This document shows, in pieces, positions 52,107-60,464 of a stretch of DNA of 64,000 nt. This stretch comes from JAFLCL01 sp039809495. Its GTDB lineage: Bacteria > Myxococcota_A > Polyangia > Polyangiales > Sandaracinaceae. The DNA lies in the NCBI GenBank assembly GCA_039809495.1, contig JBDHVC010000001.1, positions 224,240 to 288,239 of the forward strand. Direction: 5' to 3'. Made by a program: the position numbers and the translations under genes. Every line of letters begins with the position of its first letter. Position 1 is the first letter of the stretch. The notes under the pieces are model-generated. The model was not told the DNA's origin. It did no database searches and worked only from the letters and a program-made list of their open reading frames with translations.

Positions 52107-52913
52107 ATGAAGGAACTCGTGCTGCTGTCGGTGGGACTCCTCGTGCTGGTCGGCTGCGACCCGCCGCGGCGACGCTCGGACGCCGGGCCGGACGCCCGCT
52201 CGACCGCGGTCGACGTGGGCCCGAGCCCCTGGGGCGACGCCGGCCCCATCGCGCACCTCGACGCCGCCTACCCGGTGGGCATCGACGCGAACCTCCCCGA
52301 CGCCGTCGTCCCGCCCATCGACACGAACCCGCCGGACGCCGTCGTCGCGCGGACCGACGCGTACGTCCCGAGGCCGGACGCCGCGACGATCGACGCGAGG
52401 CCGCCCGTCTGCGGCGACTACCCGGGCGTGAGCTCGACGTCCGTCCCGGCGATGCCGGGCGCCTGCCTGCCCCGCTGCAGGTCCGCGACGCTCACGGCGA
52501 TCAACGCCTGCCCGGCCGACGACGACGGAACCTGCCTCTTCGCCGCGCTCGACGCGGACACGACGCCCGCGGCGTCCATGACGGTGGCCGGCGGCGGGGC
52601 CATCGACGTGACCTGCGGGCTCTGCTTCGACCTCCAGCGGTTCAGCTGTTACTCCGAGCCCTGCCCCAGCTCGGCGGCGTCCTATCTGCTCTGCGACAGC
52701 TCCACGGATCCGGACGGCTGCGCGGGCGAGCGGAGCGCGCTCGTGAGCTGCCTGGATGGGCTCTCGGCGACCCAGCAGACGCGCCTCGACACGTGCTTCA
52801 ACACGGTCGTCATCGCGTGCTTCGACACGGCGGGAGGCTTCGCGCCGTCGAGCCCGCGCCTCGCGGTCTCACCCTCGCTCGTCGATCCGATCTCCGAGGC
52901 GGCCCCGCGCTGA
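52107..52913 (+). CDS. Cys-rich lipoprotein with Asp/Ala/Pro linker
   Basis: 268 aa. Lipobox LVGC (C17). Residues about 25-100 are a low-complexity linker of DA, DAG and PDA units. The C-terminal 165 residues carry many Cys (CGDYPG, CLPRCRS, CGLCFDLQRFSCYSEPC, CDSS, CLDG) and probably form several disulfides. Family not recognised. Start at 52107, not 52104: GGAGG (52097-52101) is 5 nt from the second ATG but only 2 nt from the first. Confidence 0.82.
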   Translation: MKELVLLSVGLLVLVGCDPPRRRSDAGPDARSTAVDVGPSPWGDAGPIAHLDAAYPVGIDANLPDAVVPPIDTNPPDAVVARTDAYVPRPDAATIDARPPVCGDYPGVSSTSVPAMPGACLPRCRSATLTAINACPADDDGTCLFAALDADTTPAASMTVAGGGAIDVTCGLCFDLQRFSCYSEPCPSSAASYLLCDSSTDPDGCAGERSALVSCLDGLSATQQTRLDTCFNTVVIACFDTAGGFAPSSPRLAVSPSLVDPISEAAPR

Positions 52914-52969
52914 CGGCGTGAGCCCGCTCGACGGATTCGTGCCACGCGGCGAGCTCGCGCGCGCCGTCA
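52911..52969. repeat. Inverted repeat joining two convergent stop codons
   Basis: TGACGGCG at 52911-52918 and CGCCGTCA at 52962-52969 are exact inverts; each includes the stop codon of one of the two converging genes. The interior has weaker pairing. It could serve both genes as a terminator. Confidence 0.6.
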
Positions 52970-54430
52970 GAGCAGCGGCGAGAGCAGCCGACCGACCCCC
53001 TCGCGCACGCGCGCCGCGTAGCCCCGCGCTCGCCACGCCGCGTGCGAGAGCTCGCGGCTCGCGCGCTGATCCGCGAGGTGCATCACGGTGAGATCCAGCA
53101 CCACCTCGAGGTCCTGGATGAGCACGACGATCTCGAAATTCAGCCGGAAGCTGCGGACGTCGAGGTTCGCGCTGCCGACGGTCGCGAAGCGGCCGTCGAC
53201 GACGAGCGCCTTCGTGTGGAGCATCCGCGGCTCGTACTCGTAGATCCGCACCCCGCACTCGAGCAGATCGTCGTAGAAGCTCGCGCCGGCCCAGCTCGCG
53301 AGCGTGTGGTTCGAGCGCGCCGGGACGACGAGCCGCACGTCGACGCCGCGCATCGCCGCCGTCTGGAGCGCGACGAGCATCGCGCGATCGGGCACGAAGT
53401 AGGGCGTCGAGAGCCAGACGCGCTCGCGGGCCGACGCGATCGCGGCGAAGTAGAGGTGATGGATGGCCTCCATGGTCTGATCGGGCCCGGACTGGACGCA
53501 CTGGAGGACGGCGTCGCCGACGTCGTCGAGGACGGGGAAGCAGCGCTCGTGATCGAGGTCTCTCCGCGTCGCGAAGAACCAGTCCTCGACGAAGACGGTC
53601 TGGAGCTGCGCGACGGCGGGCCCCTCGAAGCGCAGCATCACGTCGCGCCACGGCACGAATTCGTCGCCGACGTTGATGCCGCCGCAGAACCCGATCGCGC
53701 CGTCGACGACGACGATCTTGCGGTGGTTGCGCAGGTTGATCGTGGCGGCCCGGCGGATGGGGTCGAGCGGAAAGAAGGGCGCCACCTCACCGCCGGCCCG
53801 CACGAGCGGGTCGAACGTGCGCCCCGCGGGGAAGGAGCCGAAGGCGTCGTAGAGCAGCCGGACGCGGACGCCTCGCCGGGCGGCGCGCTCGAGCGCCTCG
53901 AGGACGCGCGTCGCGGCGGCACCCCGTCGAAACGCGTAGAATTCGAGGTGGACGTGCAGCGTGGCGGCGTCGACGTCGGCGATGAGCGCGTCGTAGGTCG
54001 GTGTGGCCCCGACGACGAGGCGCGCGCGGTTTCCGCCTCCGAGCGACGTCTTCGCCACCTTGCTCGCGAGGCGCATCACGCCCCGCAGGCCGTCCTCGCT
54101 CCGCGCGATCGGCGCCGGCTCCTCGGGCGCGCGCTCCTCGCGCTCCACCGGCGTCGCCGCGCGGCGCGCCGCGAACCGGGCGCCGAGGCGCTCGCGGAAG
54201 CTCGACGAGACGGCGATCCGCTCGCGCACCGGACGGCGGACGCGGTTACGCCCGAGGTACCAGTAGAGCAGCGCCCCGAGCATCGGGAACGTGACGAGGA
54301 CGAGGATCCACGCGAACGTCGCGGAGGGCTCCTTGCGCCGCGAGAGCACCGACGGAATCAGCCCGAGCGCGACGAGTTCGGAGAGCGTCACGAAGCCGGA
54401 GAGGAGGCTGGAGGGCTCGAGCGGCGGCAC
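52967..54430 (-). CDS. cls: Cardiolipin synthase
   Basis: Cls joins two phosphatidylglycerols into cardiolipin at the inner membrane. 487 aa: two N-terminal helices (VTLSELVALGLIPSVL; FAWILVLVTFPMLGALLYWYLG), then two phospholipase-D HKD sites, NHRKIVVVDGAIGFCGG with H236 and LHTKALVVDGRFATVGSAN with H405. I chose the GTG at 54430: AAGGA lies 4 nt upstream and the length equals E. coli ClsA. A frame back to 54499 lacks such a signal. Repeat copy E lies upstream. Confidence 0.93.
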   Translation of the reverse strand: MPPLEPSSLLSGFVTLSELVALGLIPSVLSRRKEPSATFAWILVLVTFPMLGALLYWYLGRNRVRRPVRERIAVSSSFRERLGARFAARRAATPVEREERAPEEPAPIARSEDGLRGVMRLASKVAKTSLGGGNRARLVVGATPTYDALIADVDAATLHVHLEFYAFRRGAAATRVLEALERAARRGVRVRLLYDAFGSFPAGRTFDPLVRAGGEVAPFFPLDPIRRAATINLRNHRKIVVVDGAIGFCGGINVGDEFVPWRDVMLRFEGPAVAQLQTVFVEDWFFATRRDLDHERCFPVLDDVGDAVLQCVQSGPDQTMEAIHHLYFAAIASARERVWLSTPYFVPDRAMLVALQTAAMRGVDVRLVVPARSNHTLASWAGASFYDDLLECGVRIYEYEPRMLHTKALVVDGRFATVGSANLDVRSFRLNFEIVVLIQDLEVVLDLTVMHLADQRASRELSHAAWRARGYAARVREGVGRLLSPLL

Positions 54431-54510
54431 GGGGTCCTTCGCATCCGTCGCGATCCGAGCCCGCCCGACTGGGCGACGCGGAGCGCACGCTCGGAGCATC
54501 GCACGGCCGC

Positions 54511-54670
54511 CTCACAGCGCGAATCAGTTGGCCTGATTCGCGCTGTTCCTTCGTTGTCGGAGGGTCTGCCCAGAGACCCTCCCTCCCGCCGAGTGAATCG
54601 GCGGGAGCCTCCCTCCCGCCGAGCCAGCACACCTCACCCGACGGATCACGTCGAGTGAGGTGCGCTGTCA
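54511..54670 (-). repeat. Intergenic structured repeat, copy E, between divergent genes
   Basis: The longest copy, filling half of the 310-nt gap between cls and deoC and reading towards cls. Hairpins: 17-bp stem GCGCACCTCACTCGACG/CGTCGGGTGAGGTGTGC with two wobbles that pair only in the minus-strand RNA (54627-54665); CTCCCGCCGA/TCGGCGGGAG (54583-54607); GGAGGGTCT/AGACCCTCC (54559-54582); a perfect 14-bp ACAGCGCGAATCAG/CTGATTCGCGCTGT (54514-54546). No gene stop is at its TGAC end. The rest of the gap shows nothing clear. Confidence 0.85.
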
Positions 54671-54740
54671 GGCGGTCAGTCGAGCGGGCCTCGAATCCCT
54701 CTTGGGGCGTCCCGGGCGACGTGCGAAGCTTCGCGCCTCC

Positions 54741-55694
54741 ATGTCGCACGAGCGCAACCCCGGAACCGCCCTCCAGCTCGGTTGGGTCGAGGACATCCAC
54801 GTCAACAAGAGCGCCGTCGAGCGCCGCGCCGCGACCATCGGCACGCGGCGCACGGTGAAGAAGGAGTGGCAGCTCGCCTGGCTGCTCAAGGCGATCACCC
54901 TCATCGATCTGACGACGCTCGCGGGCGACGACACCCCCGGCAACGTCCGGCGGCTCTGCGCGAAGGCGCGGAGGCCGCTCCGCGACGATCTCGTCTCTGC
55001 CCTCGACGTCGGCCACCGCGGCGTCACGACGGCGGCGGTCTGCGTGTACCACGATCTCGTGAAGACCGCGGTCCACGAGCTCGAGGGCACGGGGATCCCC
55101 GTCGCGGCGGTCTCGACCGGCTTCCCCGCCGGGCTCACCCCGCTCGACACGCGCCTCGCCGAGATCCGGCGCTCCGTCGCGGACGGCGCCCGCGAGATCG
55201 ACATCGTCATCCACCGCGCGCAGGTCCTCACGAACGACTGGCAAGGCCTCTACGACGAGGTGCGCGCGATGCGCGAAGCGTGCGGCGACGCCCACATGAA
55301 GGCGATCCTCGCGACCGGCGAGCTCGGCACCCTCCGCAACGTGGCGAAGGCGAGCTGGGTCGCCATGATGGCGGGCGCGGACTTCATCAAGACCTCGACG
55401 GGCAAGGAGAGCGTGAACGCGACCCTGCCCTTCACGCTCGTGATGCTCCGGGCGATCCGCGAGTACGCGTCGCGCACCGGCTACAAGGTCGGCTACAAGC
55501 CCGCTGGCGGGATCCGGACCGCGAAGCAGGCGCTCGAGTACATGTACCTCGTCCGCGACGAGCTCGGGCGCGACTGGCTCGAGCCCGAGCTGCTGCGTTT
55601 CGGCGCGAGCACGCTCCTCTCCGACATCGAGCGGCAGCTCGAATTCCACGTCACGGGTCGCTACGCGGCCTACCACCGACACCCGATGGCGTGA
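54741..55694 (+). CDS. deoC: Deoxyribose-phosphate aldolase, long (DERA) form
   Basis: DeoC splits 2-deoxyribose-5-phosphate into glyceraldehyde-3-phosphate and acetaldehyde. 317 aa TIM barrel: Asp56 in LIDLTTL, Schiff-base K217 (FIKTSTGK) and K253 (GYKPAGGIR). Many bacterial enzymes are about 220-260 aa; this one has the length and C-terminus (ASTLLSDIERQ; TGRYAAYH) of animal DERA. No Shine-Dalgarno sequence. The ALDH gene follows after 104 nt and could oxidise the acetaldehyde. Confidence 0.96.
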   Translation: MSHERNPGTALQLGWVEDIHVNKSAVERRAATIGTRRTVKKEWQLAWLLKAITLIDLTTLAGDDTPGNVRRLCAKARRPLRDDLVSALDVGHRGVTTAAVCVYHDLVKTAVHELEGTGIPVAAVSTGFPAGLTPLDTRLAEIRRSVADGAREIDIVIHRAQVLTNDWQGLYDEVRAMREACGDAHMKAILATGELGTLRNVAKASWVAMMAGADFIKTSTGKESVNATLPFTLVMLRAIREYASRTGYKVGYKPAGGIRTAKQALEYMYLVRDELGRDWLEPELLRFGASTLLSDIERQLEFHVTGRYAAYHRHPMA

Positions 55695-55798
55695 GCCGCT
55701 CGGGGTCACGATTGCGAGGGGCCTGTGAAGCACGCAGGCTCCCGAGAGAGCCCCGCCCGCGAGCGATCCCGGACCTCGCGGCGGGCTGAGGAGCGAGC

Positions 55799-58240
55799 AT
55801 GGACGGTTCATCCAAGAGCACGGTCAAGCAAGACCTCGTCAACCGCATCTTCGAGACGCTCGAGTACGGCCCCGCGCCCGAGAGCGAGGGCGCGGCGAAC
55901 GAGTGGCTCGATCGGCACCAGCGTCGGTTCGGGCAGCTCATCGACGGAAGATGGGTCGATGGGGCCGAGCACTTCGCGACGATGAACCCCGGCCGCAAGG
56001 AGAAGCTCGCCGACGTCACGCAGGGCAGCGAGGCCGACGTCGAGGCGGCGGTGAAGGCGGCGACCCGCGCCCTTTCCGCCTGGCAGGCGCTCGGCGGCCA
56101 CGGCCGCGCGCGCTTCCTCTACGCGATCGCGCGCTCGATCCAGAAGCACGCGCGCCTCTTCTCGGTGCTCGAGACGCTCGACAACGGCAAGCCCATCCGC
56201 GAGTCCCGCGACATCGACGTCCCGCTCGCCGCGCGCCACTTCTACTACCACGCCGGGTGGGCGCAGCTCATGGAGTCGGAGCTCGCCGATCAGGTCGCGC
56301 TCGGCGTGGTCGGCCAGATCATCCCGTGGAATTTCCCGATGCTGATGCTGGCGTGGAAGATCGCGCCGGCCCTCGCGATGGGGAACACCCTCGTGCTCAA
56401 GCCCGCGGAGCAGACCTCGCTCACCGCGCTGCTCTTCGGCGAGATCTGTCAGGAGGTCGGGCTCCCGCCGGGCGTCGTCAACCTCGTGACGGGCGATGGC
56501 CGGGTGGGCGCCGCGATCACGAAGCACCCCGGGATCGCCAAGATCGCCTTCACCGGCTCGACCGAGGTCGGCCGCATCATCCGCGAGGCCACCGCGGGCA
56601 GCGGCAAGAAGCTCTCGCTCGAGCTCGGCGGCAAGTCGCCCTTCATCGTGTTCGAGGACGCGGATCTCGACAGCGTCGTCGAGGGCGTCGTCGACGCGAT
56701 CTGGTTCAACCAGGGCGAGGTCTGCTGCGCCGGCTCGCGCATCCTCGCGCAGGAGAGCATCGCCGATCGCCTGCTCGCGAAGCTCCGCGCGCGCATGGAG
56801 ACGCTCCGCATGGGCGACCCGCTCGACAAGGCGATCGACGTCGGCGCCGTCGTGGACGACGTCCAGATGGAGCGGATCTCGGGCCTCGTCGCCCAAGGGG
56901 AGAAGGAGGGCGCCAAGCGCTGGCAGCCGTCGTGGTCCTGCCCGACGAGCGGCTGGTTCTACCCGCCGACGGTGCTCTCCGACGTCCAGCCCGCGAGCAC
57001 GGTCGCGCAGGTCGAGATCTTCGGCCCCGTGGTCGTGTTCATGACGTTCCGCACGCCCGAGGAGGCCGTCGCGCTCGCGAACAACACCGCCTTCGGGCTC
57101 GCCTCGAGCGTCTGGACGGAGAGCCTGAACCTCGCGCTCGACGTCGCGCCGAAGATCAAGGCGGGGACCGTCTGGGTGAACTGCACCAACGTCTTCGACG
57201 CGGCGGCGGGCTTCGGCGGCTACCGCGAGAGCGGCTACGGCCGCGAGGGGGGCAAGGAGGGCCTCTACGAGTACGTGCGGCCCCGCTGGATGGCCGCCGC
57301 GCACGACACGATCGAGGAGCCGATGATCGCGAGCGCGCCGGGCATCAGCGCGGACGAGCACGGAGCGGGCTTCGGCCGCGCGGATCTCGGCCTACCGTCG
57401 ATCGATCGCACGGCGAAGCTCTACATCGGCGGCAAGCAGGCCCGGCCCGATGGCGGCTACGCCCTGCCCGTCCACGGCGCCGACGGCGCCTTCCTCGGCC
57501 AGGTGGGCCGCGGCAACCGCAAGGACATCCGCAACGCGGTCGAGGCGGCGCACGCGGCGAGCGGCTGGGCGCGCCAGAGCGGCCACGCGCGCGCCCAGAT
57601 CCTCTACTACCTCGCGGAGAACCTCTCCGCGCGCGAGGCGGAATTCGCGGCGCGGCTCGCGAAGATGACGGGCCACCGATCGCGGAGCCAGCTCGAGGTG
57701 GAGCTCGCCATCGAGCGCCTCTTCACCTACGCCGGCTGGGCCGACAAGTACGACGGCCTCGTCCACTCGACGCCGATGCGGAGCGTCACCATCGCGATGA
57801 ACGAGCCCATCGGGACGCTCGGGATCGTGACGGGCGACAGCGCGCCGCTGCTCCAATTCGTCTCGCTCGTCGCGCCGGCGATCGCGATGGGGAACACCGT
57901 CGTCGCGGTCCCGAGCGAGCGCTGGCCCCTCGCGGCGACGGATCTCTACCAGGTGCTCGAGACGAGCGACGTGCCCGCGGGCGTCGTCAACATCGTCACG
58001 GGCACGCGCGAGGAGCTCACCCCCGTCCTCGCGGCGCACGACGGCGTCGACAGCGTCTGGTACCACGGCCCCGAGGCGCTCACCCCGAGCGTCGAGCGGC
58101 TCTCGGCGGGCAACATGAAGCGGACCTTCTCGACCCACGGCCGCGAGCGCAACTGGTTCGACGGACGCGAGGGCGAGGGGCGCGAATTCCTCCGCGAGGC
58201 GACCCACGTGAAGAACGTGTGGGTGCCCTACGGCGAGTGA
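55799..58240 (+). CDS. ALDH16-type aldehyde dehydrogenase with two tandem domains
   Basis: 813 aa, two aldehyde-dehydrogenase folds. The first (about 40-510) has GQIIPWNFP, KPAEQTSLTA, FTGSTEVGR, E275 (LELGGK) and catalytic C309 (GEVCCAGS). The second (about 530-800) follows the fold (YIGGKQARPDGGY; IGTLGIVTGDSAPLLQF; VPAGVVNIVTG) but has no catalytic Cys segment. That is the layout of ALDH16, known from animals and some bacteria. It likely oxidises acetaldehyde from deoC; that pairing is inferred from neighbourhood. GAGGAG lies 5 nt before the ATG. Confidence 0.94.
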   Translation: MDGSSKSTVKQDLVNRIFETLEYGPAPESEGAANEWLDRHQRRFGQLIDGRWVDGAEHFATMNPGRKEKLADVTQGSEADVEAAVKAATRALSAWQALGGHGRARFLYAIARSIQKHARLFSVLETLDNGKPIRESRDIDVPLAARHFYYHAGWAQLMESELADQVALGVVGQIIPWNFPMLMLAWKIAPALAMGNTLVLKPAEQTSLTALLFGEICQEVGLPPGVVNLVTGDGRVGAAITKHPGIAKIAFTGSTEVGRIIREATAGSGKKLSLELGGKSPFIVFEDADLDSVVEGVVDAIWFNQGEVCCAGSRILAQESIADRLLAKLRARMETLRMGDPLDKAIDVGAVVDDVQMERISGLVAQGEKEGAKRWQPSWSCPTSGWFYPPTVLSDVQPASTVAQVEIFGPVVVFMTFRTPEEAVALANNTAFGLASSVWTESLNLALDVAPKIKAGTVWVNCTNVFDAAAGFGGYRESGYGREGGKEGLYEYVRPRWMAAAHDTIEEPMIASAPGISADEHGAGFGRADLGLPSIDRTAKLYIGGKQARPDGGYALPVHGADGAFLGQVGRGNRKDIRNAVEAAHAASGWARQSGHARAQILYYLAENLSAREAEFAARLAKMTGHRSRSQLEVELAIERLFTYAGWADKYDGLVHSTPMRSVTIAMNEPIGTLGIVTGDSAPLLQFVSLVAPAIAMGNTVVAVPSERWPLAATDLYQVLETSDVPAGVVNIVTGTREELTPVLAAHDGVDSVWYHGPEALTPSVERLSAGNMKRTFSTHGRERNWFDGREGEGREFLREATHVKNVWVPYGE

Positions 58241-58267
58241 GGCGCTCGTGACGTCGAAGCGGCCGTC

Positions 58268-59197
58268 GTGAGCCCGCCGCCGATCGCGCGCGTCGGCGTC
58301 GACGAGAACGGGCTCGGCCCGCGCCTCGGGCCGCTCGTCGCCACCGCGTGCCTCGTCGAGTCGAGCGTGAGCGACGAGGAGGCGCACGCGCGCGGCGCGC
58401 GCCTCGGCGTCCTCGACAGCAAGGAGAGCTCGGGCTTCGGCGCGATGGCGCACGCCGAGGGGCTCGCGCTCGCGGTCGCCGAGCGCATGCGCGGGGCGGC
58501 CCCCGAGACGGCCGACGACGTGCTCGAGGCCCTCTCGATCGACCCCCTCGAGGCGCTCCGCGCGCCCTGCCCAGCGTCCGCGCGGGGCGCCTGCTGGGGC
58601 GCGCTCCCCGTGCCCGCGCTCGGCGGCTCGACCGAGCACGGGCGAGCGATCCTCCGCGAGCTCGAGGCCTCCGGCGAGCTCCGCGTCGCCTGGGCGCGCT
58701 CCGCCGTGCTCTGCGTCGCGCGCTTCAACGACGCGCTCGATGAGCGCGGGAGCAAGCTCGACGTGGACCTCGAGCTCTTCGAGCGGCTGCTCCTCGAGGC
58801 CCGCGGAGCGAGCGCCCGCCCGCTCCGCGCGACCTGCGGGATGGTGGGGGGCCTCCGACGCTACCTCCCACGGCTCCGCCGCCTCGATCCGAGCCGCGCG
58901 ACGATCCTCGAGGAGACGCGCCGGCGCTCCGCGTACCGCGTGGAGGGGATCGGGGAGATCGACTTCGTGGTCGACGCCGACGCGCACCTGCTCCCGGTCT
59001 CGCTCGCCTCGATGATCGGCAAGGTGGTCCGCGAGCTGGCGATGGCGCGGCACAACGCCTTCTATCGAGCGCACGATCCGTCGCTCCCGGCGGTGAGCGG
59101 CTACCACGATCCCGTGACGGCTCGGTTCATCGAGGCGAGCGCGCTGCTTCGAGCGCGGCTCGGCGTCGAGCGGCGCTGCTTCGAGCGCAGGCGCTGA
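58268..59197 (+). CDS. Divergent RNase HII-like protein
   Basis: 309 aa. It opens VGVDENGLGPRLGPLVATA, like RNase HII's GVDEAGRGPLAGPVV, with D12 and E13 kept but Asn-Gly-Leu in place of Ala-Gly-Arg. LGVLDSKE matches LDDSK, and VDADAHLLPVSLASMIGKVVREL matches the late Asp plus ASIIAKVTRD segment. A central insert with a Cys-containing stretch is extra; RNase HII is usually near 200-220 aa. RNA-DNA hybrid cleavage is plausible, with altered specificity. It starts at a GTG 27 nt after the ALDH gene. Confidence 0.75.
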   Translation: MSPPPIARVGVDENGLGPRLGPLVATACLVESSVSDEEAHARGARLGVLDSKESSGFGAMAHAEGLALAVAERMRGAAPETADDVLEALSIDPLEALRAPCPASARGACWGALPVPALGGSTEHGRAILRELEASGELRVAWARSAVLCVARFNDALDERGSKLDVDLELFERLLLEARGASARPLRATCGMVGGLRRYLPRLRRLDPSRATILEETRRRSAYRVEGIGEIDFVVDADAHLLPVSLASMIGKVVRELAMARHNAFYRAHDPSLPAVSGYHDPVTARFIEASALLRARLGVERRCFERRR

Positions 59198-59199
59198 CG

Positions 59200-59226
59200 G
59201 CGCGAGCGGCTCGTCCAGGCTCGCGC
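59200..59226 (+). terminator. Hairpin after the RNase HII-like gene
   Basis: GCGCGAGC/GCTCGCGC, 8 bp with an 11-nt loop, beginning 2 nt after the TGACGGCGCG stop context. No T-tract. Confidence 0.5.
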
Positions 59227-59247
59227 GGCGCGCCCGCGTCGAGCCGC

Positions 59248-59276
59248 TTGACCGATGAAAAGCCTCGCCGTACAAG
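59248..59276 (+). promoter_or_regulatory. Promoter candidate of the small lipoprotein gene
   Basis: TTGACC, 17-nt spacer, TACAAG; the -10 ends 8 nt before the ATG at 59285, so the transcript would be nearly leaderless. It overlaps an in-frame upstream ATG at 59255, which argues against that start. Confidence 0.45.
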
Positions 59277-59284
59277 GCGAAACC

Positions 59285-59710
59285 ATGCGAACGACCTCCC
59301 TGATCCGTGCTCTCGCGCTCGGTCTCGCGCTCGCCGCGCTGCCGCTCGCCGCCTGCGGCGGCCCCCGCACCTACACGCTCCGTGGGACGCAGCGCGATCC
59401 CGGCTCGGACGCCCGCGTCCAGGTCGAGTCGCTCGATGGTGGGAACTACCTGGTGACGCTGACGGCCACGAACGTCACGCCTCCCGATCGCATCGGCGAC
59501 GGAAACCACCTCTACCTCGTCTGGGTCCGCGGCGACAACGGCCAGGCGCAGATGGAGAGCCGCCTCGCGTACGAGCCCGACCAGCGGACGGGCCGCGCCA
59601 CGATCACCACGCCGCTCCGACACTTCACGATGCTCGTCACGGCCGAGCGCGACGCGAGCGCCACGCGCCCGAGCGACAACGTCGTCTTGCAGCAAGAGAT
59701 CCGGCTCTGA
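59285..59710 (+). CDS. Small lipoprotein
   Basis: 141 aa. Lipobox LAAC (C24) after a strong signal (LALGLALAALPLAAC). The mature domain is a beta-sandwich: YTLRGTQRDPGSDARVQVESLDGGNYLVTLTATNV, NHLYLVWVRGDNGQAQM, ATITTPLRHFTMLVTAERD. Family not recognised. The ATG at 59285 keeps the signal compact. A 10-bp hairpin follows. Confidence 0.82.
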   Translation: MRTTSLIRALALGLALAALPLAACGGPRTYTLRGTQRDPGSDARVQVESLDGGNYLVTLTATNVTPPDRIGDGNHLYLVWVRGDNGQAQMESRLAYEPDQRTGRATITTPLRHFTMLVTAERDASATRPSDNVVLQQEIRL

Positions 59711-59716
59711 TCCCAG

Positions 59717-59741
59717 CGCCTCGATCGACGGGATCGAGGCG
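59717..59741 (+). terminator. Terminator hairpin before efp
   Basis: Perfect 10-bp CGCCTCGATC/GATCGAGGCG with loop GACGG, 6 nt after the lipoprotein stop. No T-tract. Confidence 0.55.
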
Positions 59742-59869
59742 ACCGTGATCGGGCGCTCGGATCGGTCGACGCGTCGAGCGCGGCTCGGCGACGCCGCTCG
59801 AGCCGATCGAGCCTCGCCGTCCGATCCCCGATGACGGCCAACCCCCCAGCGCGAAGGTAGAGAGACCTC

Positions 59870-60436
59870 ATGTACTCGATGTCGGACATCCGCAAGAACC
59901 TGAAGATCGTGCTCGATGGCGCGCCCTACACGATCATCGAGTTCCAGTTCGTCAAGCCAGGCAAGGGGCAGGCGTTCACGCGCACGCGCGTCCGCAACCT
60001 GCTCACCGGGAACGTGACGGATCGGACCTTCAAGTCGAACGAGTCGCTCGAGAAGGCCGACGTCGAGGAGCGGCAGTACTCGTTCTCCTACAAGGAGGGC
60101 GAGAACTTCGTCTTCATGGAGACGCGGACGTTCGAGCAGCTCCACCTCTCGGCCACGCTCCTCGGTGAGGCCGTCAACTACCTCCAAGACGGCATGCTCG
60201 TCGACGTGCTCTTCTGGAACGACAAGCCCATCGGTGTCACGCCGCCCACGTTCGTCGAGCTGACGGTGATCGAGACGGAGCCCGGGTTCAAGGGCGACAC
60301 GAGCACGAACACGCTCAAGGCCGCGAAGACCGACACCGGCGCCACGGTGATGGTCCCGCTCTTCATCAACGAGGGCGACCTCGTCCGCGTCGACACACGG
60401 ACGGGCGAGTACATGGAGCGCGTCCGCAACAAGTGA
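59870..60436 (+). CDS. efp: Translation elongation factor P
   Basis: EF-P rescues ribosomes stalled on polyproline. 188 aa, three beta domains: DIRKNLKIVLDGAPYTIIEFQFVKPGKGQAFTRTRVRN with the tip Lys in PGKG (K32 here), TFKSNESLEKADVEERQYSF, and GATVMVPLFINEGDLVRVDTRTGEYMERV. Lys at the tip plus epmA next door points to beta-lysylation. An in-frame ATG 9 nt downstream is a possible alternative start. Proteins in this window with Pro runs (DnaK-like, TonB-like) are likely clients. Confidence 0.97.
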   Translation: MYSMSDIRKNLKIVLDGAPYTIIEFQFVKPGKGQAFTRTRVRNLLTGNVTDRTFKSNESLEKADVEERQYSFSYKEGENFVFMETRTFEQLHLSATLLGEAVNYLQDGMLVDVLFWNDKPIGVTPPTFVELTVIETEPGFKGDTSTNTLKAAKTDTGATVMVPLFINEGDLVRVDTRTGEYMERVRNK

Positions 60437-60464
60437 GCGCCGCGCCCATACGTGGGGAGTGGAG

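Noticed and set aside
57392..60187. Open frame of 931 codons on the minus strand
   Set aside because: Crosses four real plus-strand genes and their gaps; no motif, unlike a single gene.
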